Shown here in pieces: positions 1 to 9,157 of a DNA stretch of 64,000 nucleotides; the first letter of the stretch is position 1; every line of letters begins with the position of its first letter. The notes under the pieces are model-generated. The model ran no database searches. It was given only the letters and a program-made list of their open reading frames with translations, and was not told where the DNA came from. Both the position numbers and the translations under genes were made by a program. This DNA comes from CADEED01 sp043747835 (GTDB lineage Bacteria > Pseudomonadota > Gammaproteobacteria > Steroidobacterales > Steroidobacteraceae), in contig JAYTOK010000053.1 of assembly GCA_043747835.1 (NCBI GenBank), forward strand, positions 1 through 64,000, read 5' to 3'.

Positions 1-29
1 GGAGGGACCTCCGCGGTCCCTCCCCTTTT
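1..29. terminator. Strong hairpin, probable terminator
   Basis: GGAGGGACC at 1-9 pairs perfectly with GGTCCCTCC at 15-23 around a 5-base loop, and TTTT follows at 26-29 on the plus strand. It would end a plus-strand gene lying before the window. It could also serve the minus-strand gene that stops at 67, although no U-tract is visible on that side before the window edge. Confidence 0.55.
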
Positions 30-66
30 GCTAGGAAACGGGGAATATCCCCATTAACGCAGAACG

Positions 67-996
67 TCACTCGTTAAAGACGAACTTCACCTTGAACGTG
101 TGCTCCGCCTCGACGGCTTTGCCGCCGCGCGTCGCCGGCGAATAGCGCGCCGTCTCGAACCACTCGAGCGCCGCCGCATCCAGCGACGGCACCGCGCTGC
201 GTACGACGAGCGCGAACTCCTTCGCGCACCCTTTCGCATCGACCTTCGCGCGCAGCACCAGCGATCCCGTCTCTCCACGCGCGATGGCCGAAGGCGGGTA
301 GAAATCGTTGACCGGCCTCGAGTCGACAAGCTGCGGTTTCTTCTGTCCCGCATCGGGAGCGACGCCGCGCGGGCAGGGCGACCTCCGCGGCACGAACACA
401 GGCTTGGCGGCGGCGCGCATGATCTGCGAAGCCTCTCGATCGAGCGCCGCGAACAACACGGGCACCATCTCTTTGCCGGCTTCACCGGCCGCGGTGAAAT
501 CGCCGGCATCGAGCGACGCCTTCATGCGGCGTTCGATCGTTTCGAGCATGGGATCCGGCGCCGGAACCGCCACGCCGTTCGCGGCGTGGATCTGGTTCCA
601 CTGCGTGCGCCAGAACGGCGCGGGCCGCGCATACACCCAGTACCCCACGATGGCCTTTACGCGCTCGAGTTCTTCGTTCAATCGTTTGCGCGCGAGCCCG
701 ATGGCCGTTTCGACTTCCGCGGGCGACTTCGCCGCCCGTGCGCGCTCCTTGATCGTGTCGAGCTCGGCGAGCATCTGCGGCGTCAACGCCCATTGCGCGA
801 CGTCGCTCGCGAACGTGCGGCCACGGAAATCGGTTTCGTCCTTCGACGCCTTTTCGCTCGCGTCGGCGATCGACTTCTGCGCTTTCGCGACATCGGCCTC
901 GAGCGCGGCGATCGCCGCGACGGCCTCGGGCAACGGCTCGTTGCGCGCGCAGGAGACGAGCAGCAGGACGGACAACATCAGCGGGATCGCGCGCAT
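67..996 (-). CDS. Lipoprotein with C-terminal TonB-like domain
   Basis: 309 residues. The N-terminus is a lipoprotein signal ending in LLLVSC (Cys16). The middle, about residues 25-200, is helical and charged, probably coiled coil. The last 90 residues look like a TonB C-terminal domain: a YPPSA segment, a GSLVLRAKVD strand and a closing ARYSPATRGGKAV motif. Members of this domain family contact the periplasmic side of outer-membrane receptors, but here no N-terminal transmembrane anchor, ExbB or ExbD is present, so a receptor-energising role is not shown. It lies 3 bases after the stop of the upstream membrane-protein gene and is probably cotranscribed with it and the KAS III-like gene. Confidence 0.8.
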   Translation of the reverse strand: MRAIPLMLSVLLLVSCARNEPLPEAVAAIAALEADVAKAQKSIADASEKASKDETDFRGRTFASDVAQWALTPQMLAELDTIKERARAAKSPAEVETAIGLARKRLNEELERVKAIVGYWVYARPAPFWRTQWNQIHAANGVAVPAPDPMLETIERRMKASLDAGDFTAAGEAGKEMVPVLFAALDREASQIMRAAAKPVFVPRRSPCPRGVAPDAGQKKPQLVDSRPVNDFYPPSAIARGETGSLVLRAKVDAKGCAKEFALVVRSAVPSLDAAALEWFETARYSPATRGGKAVEAEHTFKVKFVFNE

Positions 997-999
997 GAA

Positions 1000-2931
1000 T
1001 CAGTTCTCGATGGTGGAGACGCTAACAATGTGCACGCCGAACCATGACTGGCGCAACTCGAGCCTCAGCGTGCCGGCGGCGGGCAATGATGCATACGCCG
1101 CCTCGTTGGCGCAGAAGCGGTACGGCCAGCTTTCGTCGAGTCGGGGGTCGAGCGGGAAAGGGCACTTCCCCCGGCCGCGATACCCCGACTTGTCGTACGG
1201 CACGTCGCGCATCACCTCGCGTCCGAACTTGCGCGTGGCCAGGTCCGGCCACGATTGCCCGATCGTCGACCAGATCGAGACGCCGAGAGTCAGACTCACC
1301 AGGAAGAACAGCGCGATGTATCTCGGTGTGCCCTGGCGGTTACGCGTTCTCACCCACGTGCGCGAGCGCAACGTCGCGACGCAACCCCACACGGAAAGTC
1401 CGGCGGACAGCACGAGACTCGCGATGTACCAGGCAGTCGACGCCCGGAAATCCGCGTATGCACCGTGCACCGCGAAACCCAGCAGCGCGAACATTCCGGC
1501 GCCCACCCACAGGAACCGCGCCTTCTCCGCCGCCGAGAACTGTTTCCACGTCCGCGTCTCGTGCACTTGCTCCGCGACCTGCCGGACGTGCGCGGCATCG
1601 ACGCGACGGGTGCCGATCGCACGCTCCCAGCGCAGCTGCGCGAGGTGGAGCACCGCGCCCGGCGGCTCCTTCGACCGCGCGAGCGACACGCCGATTTCCT
1701 GGTCCGAGTGACCGGCCGACAGCGAAGAGCTGAGGCGCTCGCGCAAGGTTCGCGGCTCGATCGGGCGCGCGAGACGGATCACCAGCTGGCCCGTCTCGAT
1801 GCGCGGCAGGAAGTGCAGGTCGAGGCTCGCGATGTCGTGCCAGGAAATTTCCCGTCCGCGCAGCACGATGCCGGTCGGTGTCAGCGTCGCGATCACGCCG
1901 GAGCCCAGCAACCAGGCGATGGTCCAGGTGATCAGCAACACGATCGATGCGAACATCAGGAACGCGATTGCCATCTCCCATTCGCGCATCCCGCAGAAGA
2001 TCAACACGGGCGCGGCACAAAGGAGGGAGATGATCGTCGGCCACCGCGTGACGGATCTGCGGCGAACCACAAAATCCTCAGTGGCGGAGTGCGTGGTTTC
2101 CAGTTCCGCGCTGCGATCCTGCTGGCGCGCCGTCTCGCGCCAGTTCGCCTTCGTCGACTGCGAGATGGCCCAGAAGAACAGCGCCAATCCGGCGCCCGCG
2201 GACAGCGCGGCGAGCCAGGGGCGCGGGCTCTCGAGTAGTTTGACCGTCGCACCCAGGCCGGCAACTCCCGCGAGCAACCCGAATACCATCCAGAGCGTGC
2301 CTTTCGCGCTCCTCGTGGGCGACAGGTCGCTGGGTCGCACCCTCATTCGCGGCAGCAACTCCGCGACGTTGCGCGCCGTGATCTGCCGCATCCACAGCAT
2401 TTTCACGACGGCGTACGCGACGCCGGGCAGCTCCGGCAATCCCGCGAGCGACAGCGAGATGCGCCGGTTCGCATGAGCGGCGTCGAGCACGAGCGTGACG
2501 TGCTTCGACATCGCGTCCGCGACGGTCGATTCGATCTGGTAAATCGACGCCCAGGAGAACGACTCGCCATCCAGTTCCACGCCAGCCTGCGTGAGCGCCA
2601 CCCGGCCCAGATCGAACCGCCCGTCGAATGCATCGAAGAGGGTCGTCGCGCGCGCGCGGTCCTCGACGATCTGCGCGGCGCGGACACTGCTTTGATAGCG
2701 CCACATCGCCACGAAGCCCGCGATCGCGCTCGCGAGGGCGGCGCCCAGCGCCCAGGCGTTCTGCGTCGCCATGCCGTACGCAACCAGCGCGGCGGCGAGC
2801 CCAAGCCCGGCTCCGAGGAACAACGCGCCGACGCCGCGCCGTCGCGGCGAAAGCTGCAGATAGAGAACCGCCTCGGGTGGATGGAACACCGGTCCGCGAC
2901 GCCAGTCGCGCAGCGGATTGCCGAGCATCAT
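1000..2931 (-). CDS. Large multi-pass membrane protein with duplicated module
   Basis: 643 residues, family not recognised. Hydrophobic pairs lie near residues 35-80, 210-255, 300-340, 450-500 and 520-545. Two internal segments resemble each other: about 112-134 (LTQAGVELDGESFSW) and about 349-372 (LTPTGIVLRGREISW). Each is a strand-turn-strand followed by SWxxI, as in bacterial PH-like domains that follow a membrane hairpin. The protein therefore looks like an internal duplication of a membrane-hairpin plus PH-like unit. Its ATG overlaps the stop of the upstream KAS III-like gene (ATGA), which suggests translational coupling. Function unknown. Confidence 0.75.
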   Translation of the reverse strand: MMLGNPLRDWRRGPVFHPPEAVLYLQLSPRRRGVGALFLGAGLGLAAALVAYGMATQNAWALGAALASAIAGFVAMWRYQSSVRAAQIVEDRARATTLFDAFDGRFDLGRVALTQAGVELDGESFSWASIYQIESTVADAMSKHVTLVLDAAHANRRISLSLAGLPELPGVAYAVVKMLWMRQITARNVAELLPRMRVRPSDLSPTRSAKGTLWMVFGLLAGVAGLGATVKLLESPRPWLAALSAGAGLALFFWAISQSTKANWRETARQQDRSAELETTHSATEDFVVRRRSVTRWPTIISLLCAAPVLIFCGMREWEMAIAFLMFASIVLLITWTIAWLLGSGVIATLTPTGIVLRGREISWHDIASLDLHFLPRIETGQLVIRLARPIEPRTLRERLSSSLSAGHSDQEIGVSLARSKEPPGAVLHLAQLRWERAIGTRRVDAAHVRQVAEQVHETRTWKQFSAAEKARFLWVGAGMFALLGFAVHGAYADFRASTAWYIASLVLSAGLSVWGCVATLRSRTWVRTRNRQGTPRYIALFFLVSLTLGVSIWSTIGQSWPDLATRKFGREVMRDVPYDKSGYRGRGKCPFPLDPRLDESWPYRFCANEAAYASLPAAGTLRLELRQSWFGVHIVSVSTIEN

Positions 2932-4025
2932 CCAGCCGAGACGCGCAGGTTGTTCACCGCGCGATATCTTTGCACGATCTCGAGTGCCGTCTGGTGGTTA
3001 GGCGGCAGTTCGACGTCGCTGACGCCGAGCGGCGTCACGCGCTGACCCCAGCGAACGACGTGGCCCGTGAACGTGAGGCCCGCGCCGAACGACGGCATCA
3101 GGAGCAGCGCGCCGGGTTTGACGCGGCCTTCTTCGAGCGCCTCGCAGAGCGCGACGGGCACGGTCGCCGCGGACATGTTTCCGTAGCGATGCACGTTCGT
3201 GAATACCCGCTCCATGGGGACCCCGGTCTTTTTCGCGACGGCTTCGATGATGCGCATGTTCGCCTGATGCGGCACGACGAGGTCGACGTCGTCCGCGGTC
3301 TTGCCGATCTTCGCGAGCGCTTCGCCGCAAGCCATCGCCATGCCGTGCACGGCCTTCTTGAAGATTTCCTGGCCCTCGAACTGCCACTCGGTCTTGCCGA
3401 GGATGCGGTTCTGATGCGAGTACGCCGCGCCCATGCCGTGCACGCGCAGGATCTCGCGCGACTCGCCATAACAACCCAGCCGCTCGGCCAACAAACCATC
3501 CTCGCCGTCGGTCGCCTGCAGCACCACCGCGGCGGCACCGTCGCCGAACAGCACGGCGATGTTGCGATCGGACCAGTCGATGAACGGCGAGATGACTTCG
3601 GCGCCGGTGACGAGCGCGGTCTTCACGACGCCCGACTTGATCATCGCGGTGGCGGTAGATAGGGAGTAGAGGAAGCTGGTGCAGGCCGTGTTGACGTCCA
3701 TGGCCGCGCAACCTTCGGCGCCGATGCGGCGCTGGATGCCGGAGGCGACGTTCGGCGCCTGGTCGTCATAGCTCGTGGTGCCGCTGACGATGAGTTCGAT
3801 CTGCCTGCCCTCGAGACCGGCGCAGGCCAGCGCGCGGGCGGCGGCGACGTACATTAGCTCGCCGAGAGGAACGTGAGAGACGCGGCGTTCGCGGATACCG
3901 GTTCGCGAGGTGATCCATTCATCGGAGGTGTCGAGGAAAGTCGCGATATCGGCGTTGGTCAGGGTCGCCGGAGGCAGACATTTGCCCCAGCCGACGATGG
4001 CCGCCCCCCTTGCTTGCGCGTTCAT
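2928..4025 (-). CDS. 3-oxoacyl-ACP synthase III (FabH) family protein
   Basis: Condensing enzyme of the KAS III fold, which joins an acyl-CoA starter to malonyl-ACP. The family triad is visible: Cys in NTACTSF, His in PHQAN, Asn in HRYGNMS. From the ATG at 4025 it has 365 residues; an in-frame ATG at 4061 would add 12, and neither has a good ribosome site. The last ~38 residues after VVRWG run past the usual FabH end and are not recognised. The gene is not beside fabD, fabG or acpP but leads a membrane protein and a TonB-domain lipoprotein, so it may serve a special acyl product rather than housekeeping fatty acid initiation (inference). Confidence 0.85.
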   Translation of the reverse strand: MNAQARGAAIVGWGKCLPPATLTNADIATFLDTSDEWITSRTGIRERRVSHVPLGELMYVAAARALACAGLEGRQIELIVSGTTSYDDQAPNVASGIQRRIGAEGCAAMDVNTACTSFLYSLSTATAMIKSGVVKTALVTGAEVISPFIDWSDRNIAVLFGDGAAAVVLQATDGEDGLLAERLGCYGESREILRVHGMGAAYSHQNRILGKTEWQFEGQEIFKKAVHGMAMACGEALAKIGKTADDVDLVVPHQANMRIIEAVAKKTGVPMERVFTNVHRYGNMSAATVPVALCEALEEGRVKPGALLLMPSFGAGLTFTGHVVRWGQRVTPLGVSDVELPPNHQTALEIVQRYRAVNNLRVSAG

Positions 4026-4096
4026 TCCGGGAGGATAGACGCACGGAGACGGTCTCGCCATGGTGAGACAGGCGCCGTTCCCATAGACTCACGACC

Positions 4097-4729
4097 ATGA
4101 CAGAACACAACTTTTCCCGCTGGCGCCCGCATCCCTGGCACGGTCTCGAGACCGGGGTGGACGCGCCGCGCATCGTCAACGCGTACATCGAAATCACGCC
4201 GTTCGACGTCATCAAATATGAGATCGACAAGGCCTCCGGCTACCTGCGCGTCGATCGCCCCCAACGCACGACCTCGCAGCCGCCCGCGCTCTATGGCTTC
4301 ATCCCCAAGACTTATTGCGGCGATCGTGTCGCGAAGCTCGCACCGGGATGCGAACGCGGCGACGGCGATCCGCTCGACATCTGCGTCGTCAGCGAGCGCC
4401 CCATCGAGAAGTCGGAAATCCTGCTGCGCGCGCGCGTGATCGGCGGGCTCAAGCTCATCGACCGCGGCGAAGCCGACGACAAGATCATCGGCGTGCTCGA
4501 AGGCGATTTCGTTTGGGATCACGTCAAGGACATCTCGCAGCTCGCGCCCGTGATCGTCGAGCGCATCGAGCACTACTTCGCGACGTACAAGCTCGTGCCG
4601 GGCGAGCCTAACAAGCTCATGATCACCGGCAAGTATGGATTCGCGCACGCGGCGGAAGTGATCGAGGCCGCGCGGCAGGACTACGACGAGAAGTTCGGCG
4701 ACGCGCACGAAGAACGTCGCAAGCCGTAA
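4097..4729 (+). CDS. ppa: Inorganic pyrophosphatase, family I
   Basis: 210 residues. Cytosolic enzyme that hydrolyses pyrophosphate to phosphate and so pulls biosynthetic reactions forward. The family I signature DGDPLDI, with metal-binding aspartates, is present, as are the GFIPKTYCGD and EGDFVWDHVKD segments. It is longer than the ~175-residue E. coli enzyme because of N- and C-terminal extensions. It is divergent from the KAS III-like gene and convergent with the small membrane gene, with which it shares a hairpin over both stop codons. Confidence 0.93.
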   Translation: MTEHNFSRWRPHPWHGLETGVDAPRIVNAYIEITPFDVIKYEIDKASGYLRVDRPQRTTSQPPALYGFIPKTYCGDRVAKLAPGCERGDGDPLDICVVSERPIEKSEILLRARVIGGLKLIDRGEADDKIIGVLEGDFVWDHVKDISQLAPVIVERIEHYFATYKLVPGEPNKLMITGKYGFAHAAEVIEAARQDYDEKFGDAHEERRKP

Positions 4730-4747
4730 TGGGGCCTGACCCCATTA
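4727..4747. repeat. Hairpin shared by two convergent stop codons
   Basis: TAATGGGG at 4727-4734 pairs with CCCCATTA at 4740-4747 around CCTGA. The TAA stop of ppa and the stop of the minus-strand membrane gene form the two outer ends. The GGGGCCTGACCCC core resembles the REP-like elements elsewhere in the window. It may act as a two-way terminator, though it has no U-tract. Confidence 0.6.
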
Positions 4748-5092
4748 GCGGCGGCGCATGAACCGCATGATCGCGGCGGCGATCAACGCCGCCGTCGGCG
4801 CAATCGCTCCCGACACCGCGATGAACTGCGCCGGCAACACACCGCGAAACATCAGTCCGAGCAAAAGCGCGGGCAACGCCGCGACGAGGCCGTGCAAGAA
4901 GGGACTGTTCGCGCCGAGCACGCCAGCCCACGTCCCCGCGATGAACTGAACGAGTACCCAGGTCGCGGCGACGCGCGTGTCGCTTGCGCCGTCGGGCATC
5001 GCGAACAACACGAGTGCCGCGCCGCCAGCACTGATGACGCAACTCACGAGCAATGCGCCGGGACGCAAGCCCCGCGCGGGAGTGGGTTTCAT
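4745..5092 (-). CDS. Small multi-pass membrane protein
   Basis: 115 residues from the ATG at 5092, which overlaps the stop of the upstream beta-propeller gene (ATGA). About four hydrophobic segments fill the protein, which ends in a basic MRFMRRR tail. No family recognised. The coupling suggests a role linked to the propeller protein, but the sequence gives no function. Confidence 0.7.
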   Translation of the reverse strand: MKPTPARGLRPGALLVSCVISAGGAALVLFAMPDGASDTRVAATWVLVQFIAGTWAGVLGANSPFLHGLVAALPALLLGLMFRGVLPAQFIAVSGAIAPTAALIAAAIMRFMRRR

Positions 5093-6147
5093 GGCTTCAG
5101 TTTGCAAACGAGCACCTTCCTGTCGAACAACCCGCCGACGATCAGCTGATCGCGCCACCGCGCCGCGGCCGAGCCGGCGGACAACGCGTCGCCGTCATTC
5201 GCATAGATCTGCGCGACCTCGCCGGTCGGTAGCCGCGGATCGAAACGGATGACACGCGTGACCGCGCGCTTCGCGGGTGCGTCCGCGTGCGCGAGCAAAT
5301 CGCCAAGCTTCGGAAGTACCGCGATCCACACCACCCCGTCGGCGTCGACGGTCAGATTCGCCGGCAGGCCATCGAGGGGGATCGTACCGCGCAGCATCAG
5401 TGCGCCGCCGGCACGCGGTTCGTAGATGCGCATCGATTTCGCGAGTGTCTCGGCGACGTAGAGCAGCTTTCCGTCCGGGCTGCGCGCGAGCCCGCCGACA
5501 TAGCGCAGATCGCTCACGACCGCACGCGCCTCGCGCCCGTTGTAGTAGAGAAGAGTCGCAGGCGCCTTGCGAAGCAGGGCGTCGAAGCGGTCGGGCAGGC
5601 CGTGTCGATCCTCTGTGTTCGGGAGCGTCGCGACATAGAACTCGCGCGCACCGACCGCGGCGATGGCGGTGAGATTCCGGAACGCGGAATCGCGCACGGT
5701 GGTTTCCGGCGCGAAGCCGCCCGCGGGCGCCTCCGCCGCGATCTCGACCGTCTGCGCACCGTCCGGCAGGCGCGAGGTGGCGAAGAGTCGGCGCGGCGCT
5801 CCTGCGATTCGCAGCAGGCTGAGAGCCCCGGGACGGAAGCTGCCCGGATCGAAGTTCATCGCCGCGCGTGGGGCTGGCTCGGTCTGGTTGAGATCGAGGA
5901 GCTGCACCGATCCTGTGGCCTCTCCCGGGCTGGCCCGATCGAGCAACGATAGATAGGCGAGGCCGCGGTCGGGATCGAGCGCGATGAACGCAGCGCTGCC
6001 CGCGAGATCGACGCCGCGGCAAACGTGCGAGGTCAGCGGCGGATAGGGGGCGAACGCATCGACGGAGCGCAGATAGGCGACGGCGCCGGCGATAGCCGTA
6101 ACACTCAGGATGCCTGCTCCTATCAAACCGACTTTGGTCCATCTCAC
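5089..6147 (-). CDS. Membrane-anchored SMP-30/paraoxonase-like beta-propeller
   Basis: 352 residues with one N-terminal membrane anchor (about 7-25) and the rest exported. The body has the repeated strand pattern of six-bladed propellers: ALDPDRGLAYLS, GGLARSPDGKLLYVAE and LTVDADGVVWIAV. These match the paraoxonase / SMP-30 / strictosidine-synthase fold, whose members are often Ca-dependent lactonases or esterases. Catalytic residues cannot be fixed by eye, so the substrate is unknown. It is divergent from the S9 peptidase gene. Confidence 0.65.
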   Translation of the reverse strand: MRWTKVGLIGAGILSVTAIAGAVAYLRSVDAFAPYPPLTSHVCRGVDLAGSAAFIALDPDRGLAYLSLLDRASPGEATGSVQLLDLNQTEPAPRAAMNFDPGSFRPGALSLLRIAGAPRRLFATSRLPDGAQTVEIAAEAPAGGFAPETTVRDSAFRNLTAIAAVGAREFYVATLPNTEDRHGLPDRFDALLRKAPATLLYYNGREARAVVSDLRYVGGLARSPDGKLLYVAETLAKSMRIYEPRAGGALMLRGTIPLDGLPANLTVDADGVVWIAVLPKLGDLLAHADAPAKRAVTRVIRFDPRLPTGEVAQIYANDGDALSAGSAAARWRDQLIVGGLFDRKVLVCKLKP

Positions 6148-6238
6148 GGGAACGGATTTTCCCTGAAAAACACAATCGCTGCGTCGTCAATTGCAGTCGT
6201 CAATTACAAAAGGCGGCGCATTGCGCTACCGTTGCATC

Positions 6239-8365
6239 ATGAAAACGATTCGACGGGCCGCGGCGCTGGGGGGATTTGCGCTGCTCTCGCTCTGCTTTGC
6301 CGGCGCTGCGGCGACCGCGCCGAAGCGCATCCCCACTCACGAAGACATCTGGCTCATGAAGCGCGTCGGCGCGCCGCAGGTGAGTCCGGACGGGCGATGG
6401 ATCGTCGTGCCGGTCGCGGAGCCGTCTTATGACGAGAACACACAGCTCTCGGACCTCTGGCTCATCGACACCTCCGCGCGCAATTCCACGCGCCGGCTGA
6501 CCTCGACGCGTCGGCCGGAGCTCGGCGTCACGTGGAGCCCGGACAGTCACCGCATCGCCTTCAGCGCGCAACGCGACGGCGACGACCTGCCGCAGGTCTA
6601 TTCGCTCGACCTCGAGGCCGGCGGCGAAGCCCAGCGTGTCACCAACCTCTCGGGCGGCGCTCGCAACCCCGTCTTCTCGCACGACGGCCGCCACCTCGCG
6701 TACGTGTCGATCATGTTCCCCGCCGCACGCGACGACGCGGCTAACAAGCAGATGGTCGAGGCACGCCGTACGCGCAAGGCGAACGTGCGCATCTTCGACG
6801 GCTTCCCGATCCGCAGTTGGGATCACTGGCTCGACGATCGGCAAGTTCGCATCTTCGTGCAGGCGCTCGACGCGGACGGTCAGCCCGCGGGACCGGCCCG
6901 GGATTTGCTGCTCGGCTCGAAACTCTCCTCGAGCCCAGGCTTCGCGGGCCGCCAGACGGACACCGGCGAAGAGATCGAGATCGAGTTCACGCCCGACAGC
7001 CGCGCGGTCGTGTTCGCCGCCACGACCAATCGCAACGCCGCCGCTTATTCATTCACGGACTCGCAATTGTTCGTCGCCGCTCTCGCGGGTGGCGAACCGC
7101 GCCGCCTCACGGAGGGTCAACACAGTTGGTCGAAACCGCGCTTCACGCCGGACGGCCGCACGCTGCTCGCGCTGATCGAAGAGCAGGATGGCAAGAACGT
7201 CTACAACCAGACTCGCCTCGCCGCGCTTTCCTGGCCGGAGGCCGGCAAGCCGCGCATCATTTCGAGCGACCTCGATCGGCCCGTCGGCACGTACGCAGCG
7301 ACGCCGGACTCGCGCACCGTCTACTTCACCGCCGAGGACTCCGGCAACGAGAAGATGTATTCGGTCCGCACGAGTGGCGGGCGGGTGCAGCAGCTCGCGA
7401 ACTCCGAGGGTGGCACCTACACGAACCTCACGATCCCGGAGCGCGCCAGCAGCACGACGATCTACTCCAACTGGGAGAGCGCGAGTTCGCCCGGCGAGAT
7501 CTCGGTGCTCACGCCGCAGTCAGGGCGGTCGCTCGCGCTCACGAAGTTCAACGCGACACGCTCGGCGCAGATCGACCTGCCGCCGATCGAGAACTTCTGG
7601 TTCACGTCGAGTCGCGGCAAGCGCATCCACAGCTTCGTCGTGCGCCCTCCTGGATTCGATTCGTCGAAGAGGTATCCGCTGTTCGTCGTGATCCACGGCG
7701 GACCGCACGGCATGTGGCGCGACCAGTTCTTCATCCGCTGGAACTATCATCTGCTGGCCGCGCGCGGCTACGTGCTGCTGCTCACCAACTACTCCGGCTC
7801 GACGGGCTTCGGCGAGGAGTTCGCGCGTTCGATCCAGGGCGACCCGCTGAAGGGTCCCGCGGACGAGATCAACGAGGCGGCCGACGCCGCGATCGCGAAG
7901 TTCAGTTTCATCGACGGCAGCCGGCAATGCGCGGGTGGCGCGAGCTACGGCGGTCATCTCTCGAACTGGCTGCAGGGTTCGACCACACGCTACAAGTGCC
8001 TCGTGAGTCACGCGGGCCTCGTGAACCTCGAGACGCAGTGGGGCACGAGCGACACGATCTACGGACGCGAGGTCAACATGGGCGGGCCGCCGTGGGATCA
8101 GACGGCGGTCTGGCGCGAGCAGAATCCGATCCGCTTCGCCGCGAAGTTCAAGACGCCCGTTCTCGTCACGGTCGGCGAGAACGACTACCGTGTGCCGCTC
8201 AACAACACGCTGGAATACTGGAGCGCGCTGCAACGCATGCAGGTGCCCAGCCGTTTGCTGGTATTCCCCGACGAGAATCACTGGATCCTCAAGGGCGAGA
8301 ACAGCCGGTTCTTCTACGATGAAGTCGGCAGTTGGCTCGATCGCTGGCTCGCGCCCGTGCCCTGA
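6239..8365 (+). CDS. Secreted S9 family (prolyl oligopeptidase-type) peptidase
   Basis: 708 residues from the ATG at 6239. This start is preferred over the in-frame codon at 6191 because a clean signal peptide follows (MKTIRRAAALGG to AGAAATA). An N-terminal propeller of WD40-like repeats (VSPDGRWI, WSPDSHRIAF, FTPDGRTLLA) covers about 35-440. The C-terminal alpha/beta hydrolase has Ser in GGASYGGH, Asp in GENDYRVP and His in DENHW. It resembles periplasmic dipeptidyl/acylaminoacyl peptidases that act on short peptides. A downstream gene follows after 19 bases. Confidence 0.9.
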   Translation: MKTIRRAAALGGFALLSLCFAGAAATAPKRIPTHEDIWLMKRVGAPQVSPDGRWIVVPVAEPSYDENTQLSDLWLIDTSARNSTRRLTSTRRPELGVTWSPDSHRIAFSAQRDGDDLPQVYSLDLEAGGEAQRVTNLSGGARNPVFSHDGRHLAYVSIMFPAARDDAANKQMVEARRTRKANVRIFDGFPIRSWDHWLDDRQVRIFVQALDADGQPAGPARDLLLGSKLSSSPGFAGRQTDTGEEIEIEFTPDSRAVVFAATTNRNAAAYSFTDSQLFVAALAGGEPRRLTEGQHSWSKPRFTPDGRTLLALIEEQDGKNVYNQTRLAALSWPEAGKPRIISSDLDRPVGTYAATPDSRTVYFTAEDSGNEKMYSVRTSGGRVQQLANSEGGTYTNLTIPERASSTTIYSNWESASSPGEISVLTPQSGRSLALTKFNATRSAQIDLPPIENFWFTSSRGKRIHSFVVRPPGFDSSKRYPLFVVIHGGPHGMWRDQFFIRWNYHLLAARGYVLLLTNYSGSTGFGEEFARSIQGDPLKGPADEINEAADAAIAKFSFIDGSRQCAGGASYGGHLSNWLQGSTTRYKCLVSHAGLVNLETQWGTSDTIYGREVNMGGPPWDQTAVWREQNPIRFAAKFKTPVLVTVGENDYRVPLNNTLEYWSALQRMQVPSRLLVFPDENHWILKGENSRFFYDEVGSWLDRWLAPVP

Positions 8366-8384
8366 CGCGCAAGGAAGACGCATC

Positions 8385-9152
8385 TTGTCCGATGAGTGGG
8401 ATTTCTATTTCGCGCGCGTGAACGACGCGGTGTCGTCCATTTTCGTCGACCTCGGAGTGCGCCCCGACGCGCCGCTCGAGAAGCGGCCGTGGCTGCTGTG
8501 GGTGTGGGTGGAGATGCAGACGCCGCGTCCGGATGGCCTGTCGTCGAACGAGGAAGCGTCGAAGCTGCACGAGATCGGCGAGGCGCTCGGCGCCGTCATC
8601 TCGCTGGCCTGTGACGCGCAACTCGTCGGGCGCATCACGGGCGCGAACCAGCGCGAGTTCTATTTCTACGCCGCCGAGCCCGGCGAGCTCGACGCCTCCG
8701 TCGAGCGCGCGATGCAACGCTTCGACACGTACAAGTTCGAGACGGGCAGCAAGTTCGACTCGGAGTGGGAGCAGTACCTGGGCCTGCTGTACCCATCCGA
8801 CAGCAACCTCCAGCGCATGTTCAACCGGCGCGTGCTCGAATCCCTCGAGGAGCATGGAGATGATCACACGTTGCCGCGCAAGGTCGATCACTGGCTCGAG
8901 TTCCCGACGACCGAGGCGCGCGTGTCCTGCCGCGATACGCTGCTCGCGATCGAGTTCGCGCTCGAGGACGAGTTCGAGTCCGACGAGCCCGGCGATGCGT
9001 TTCCGCACTCGCTGGTGGTGTCGCGCGTCGACAGCGTCGATTCGCACACGATCAACGGCGTGACGCTCGAACTCGCGCGCCTCGCGGGCGAGCATGGCGG
9101 GCGGTACGACGGCTGGGAATCTCCCGTGACGGCCGAGGCGCAGCCAAACTAG
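8385..9152 (+). CDS. DUF695 - RraB fusion protein
   Basis: 255 residues, starting with TTG at 8385, which has AAGGAAG about 8 bases upstream; no ATG or GTG suits the conserved N-terminus. Residues 1-110 (EWDFYFARVNDAVSSIFVDL) match DUF695. Residues from about 115 match the RraB fold (FETGSKFDSEWEQYLGLLYP, DHWLEFPT), known in E. coli as an inhibitor of RNase E. Strongly acidic overall. DUF695 proteins with an appended RraB-like domain are a known architecture of unknown role; RNase E inhibition has not been shown for this form. Confidence 0.75.
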   Translation: MSDEWDFYFARVNDAVSSIFVDLGVRPDAPLEKRPWLLWVWVEMQTPRPDGLSSNEEASKLHEIGEALGAVISLACDAQLVGRITGANQREFYFYAAEPGELDASVERAMQRFDTYKFETGSKFDSEWEQYLGLLYPSDSNLQRMFNRRVLESLEEHGDDHTLPRKVDHWLEFPTTEARVSCRDTLLAIEFALEDEFESDEPGDAFPHSLVVSRVDSVDSHTINGVTLELARLAGEHGGRYDGWESPVTAEAQPN

Positions 9153-9157
9153 CGCGG

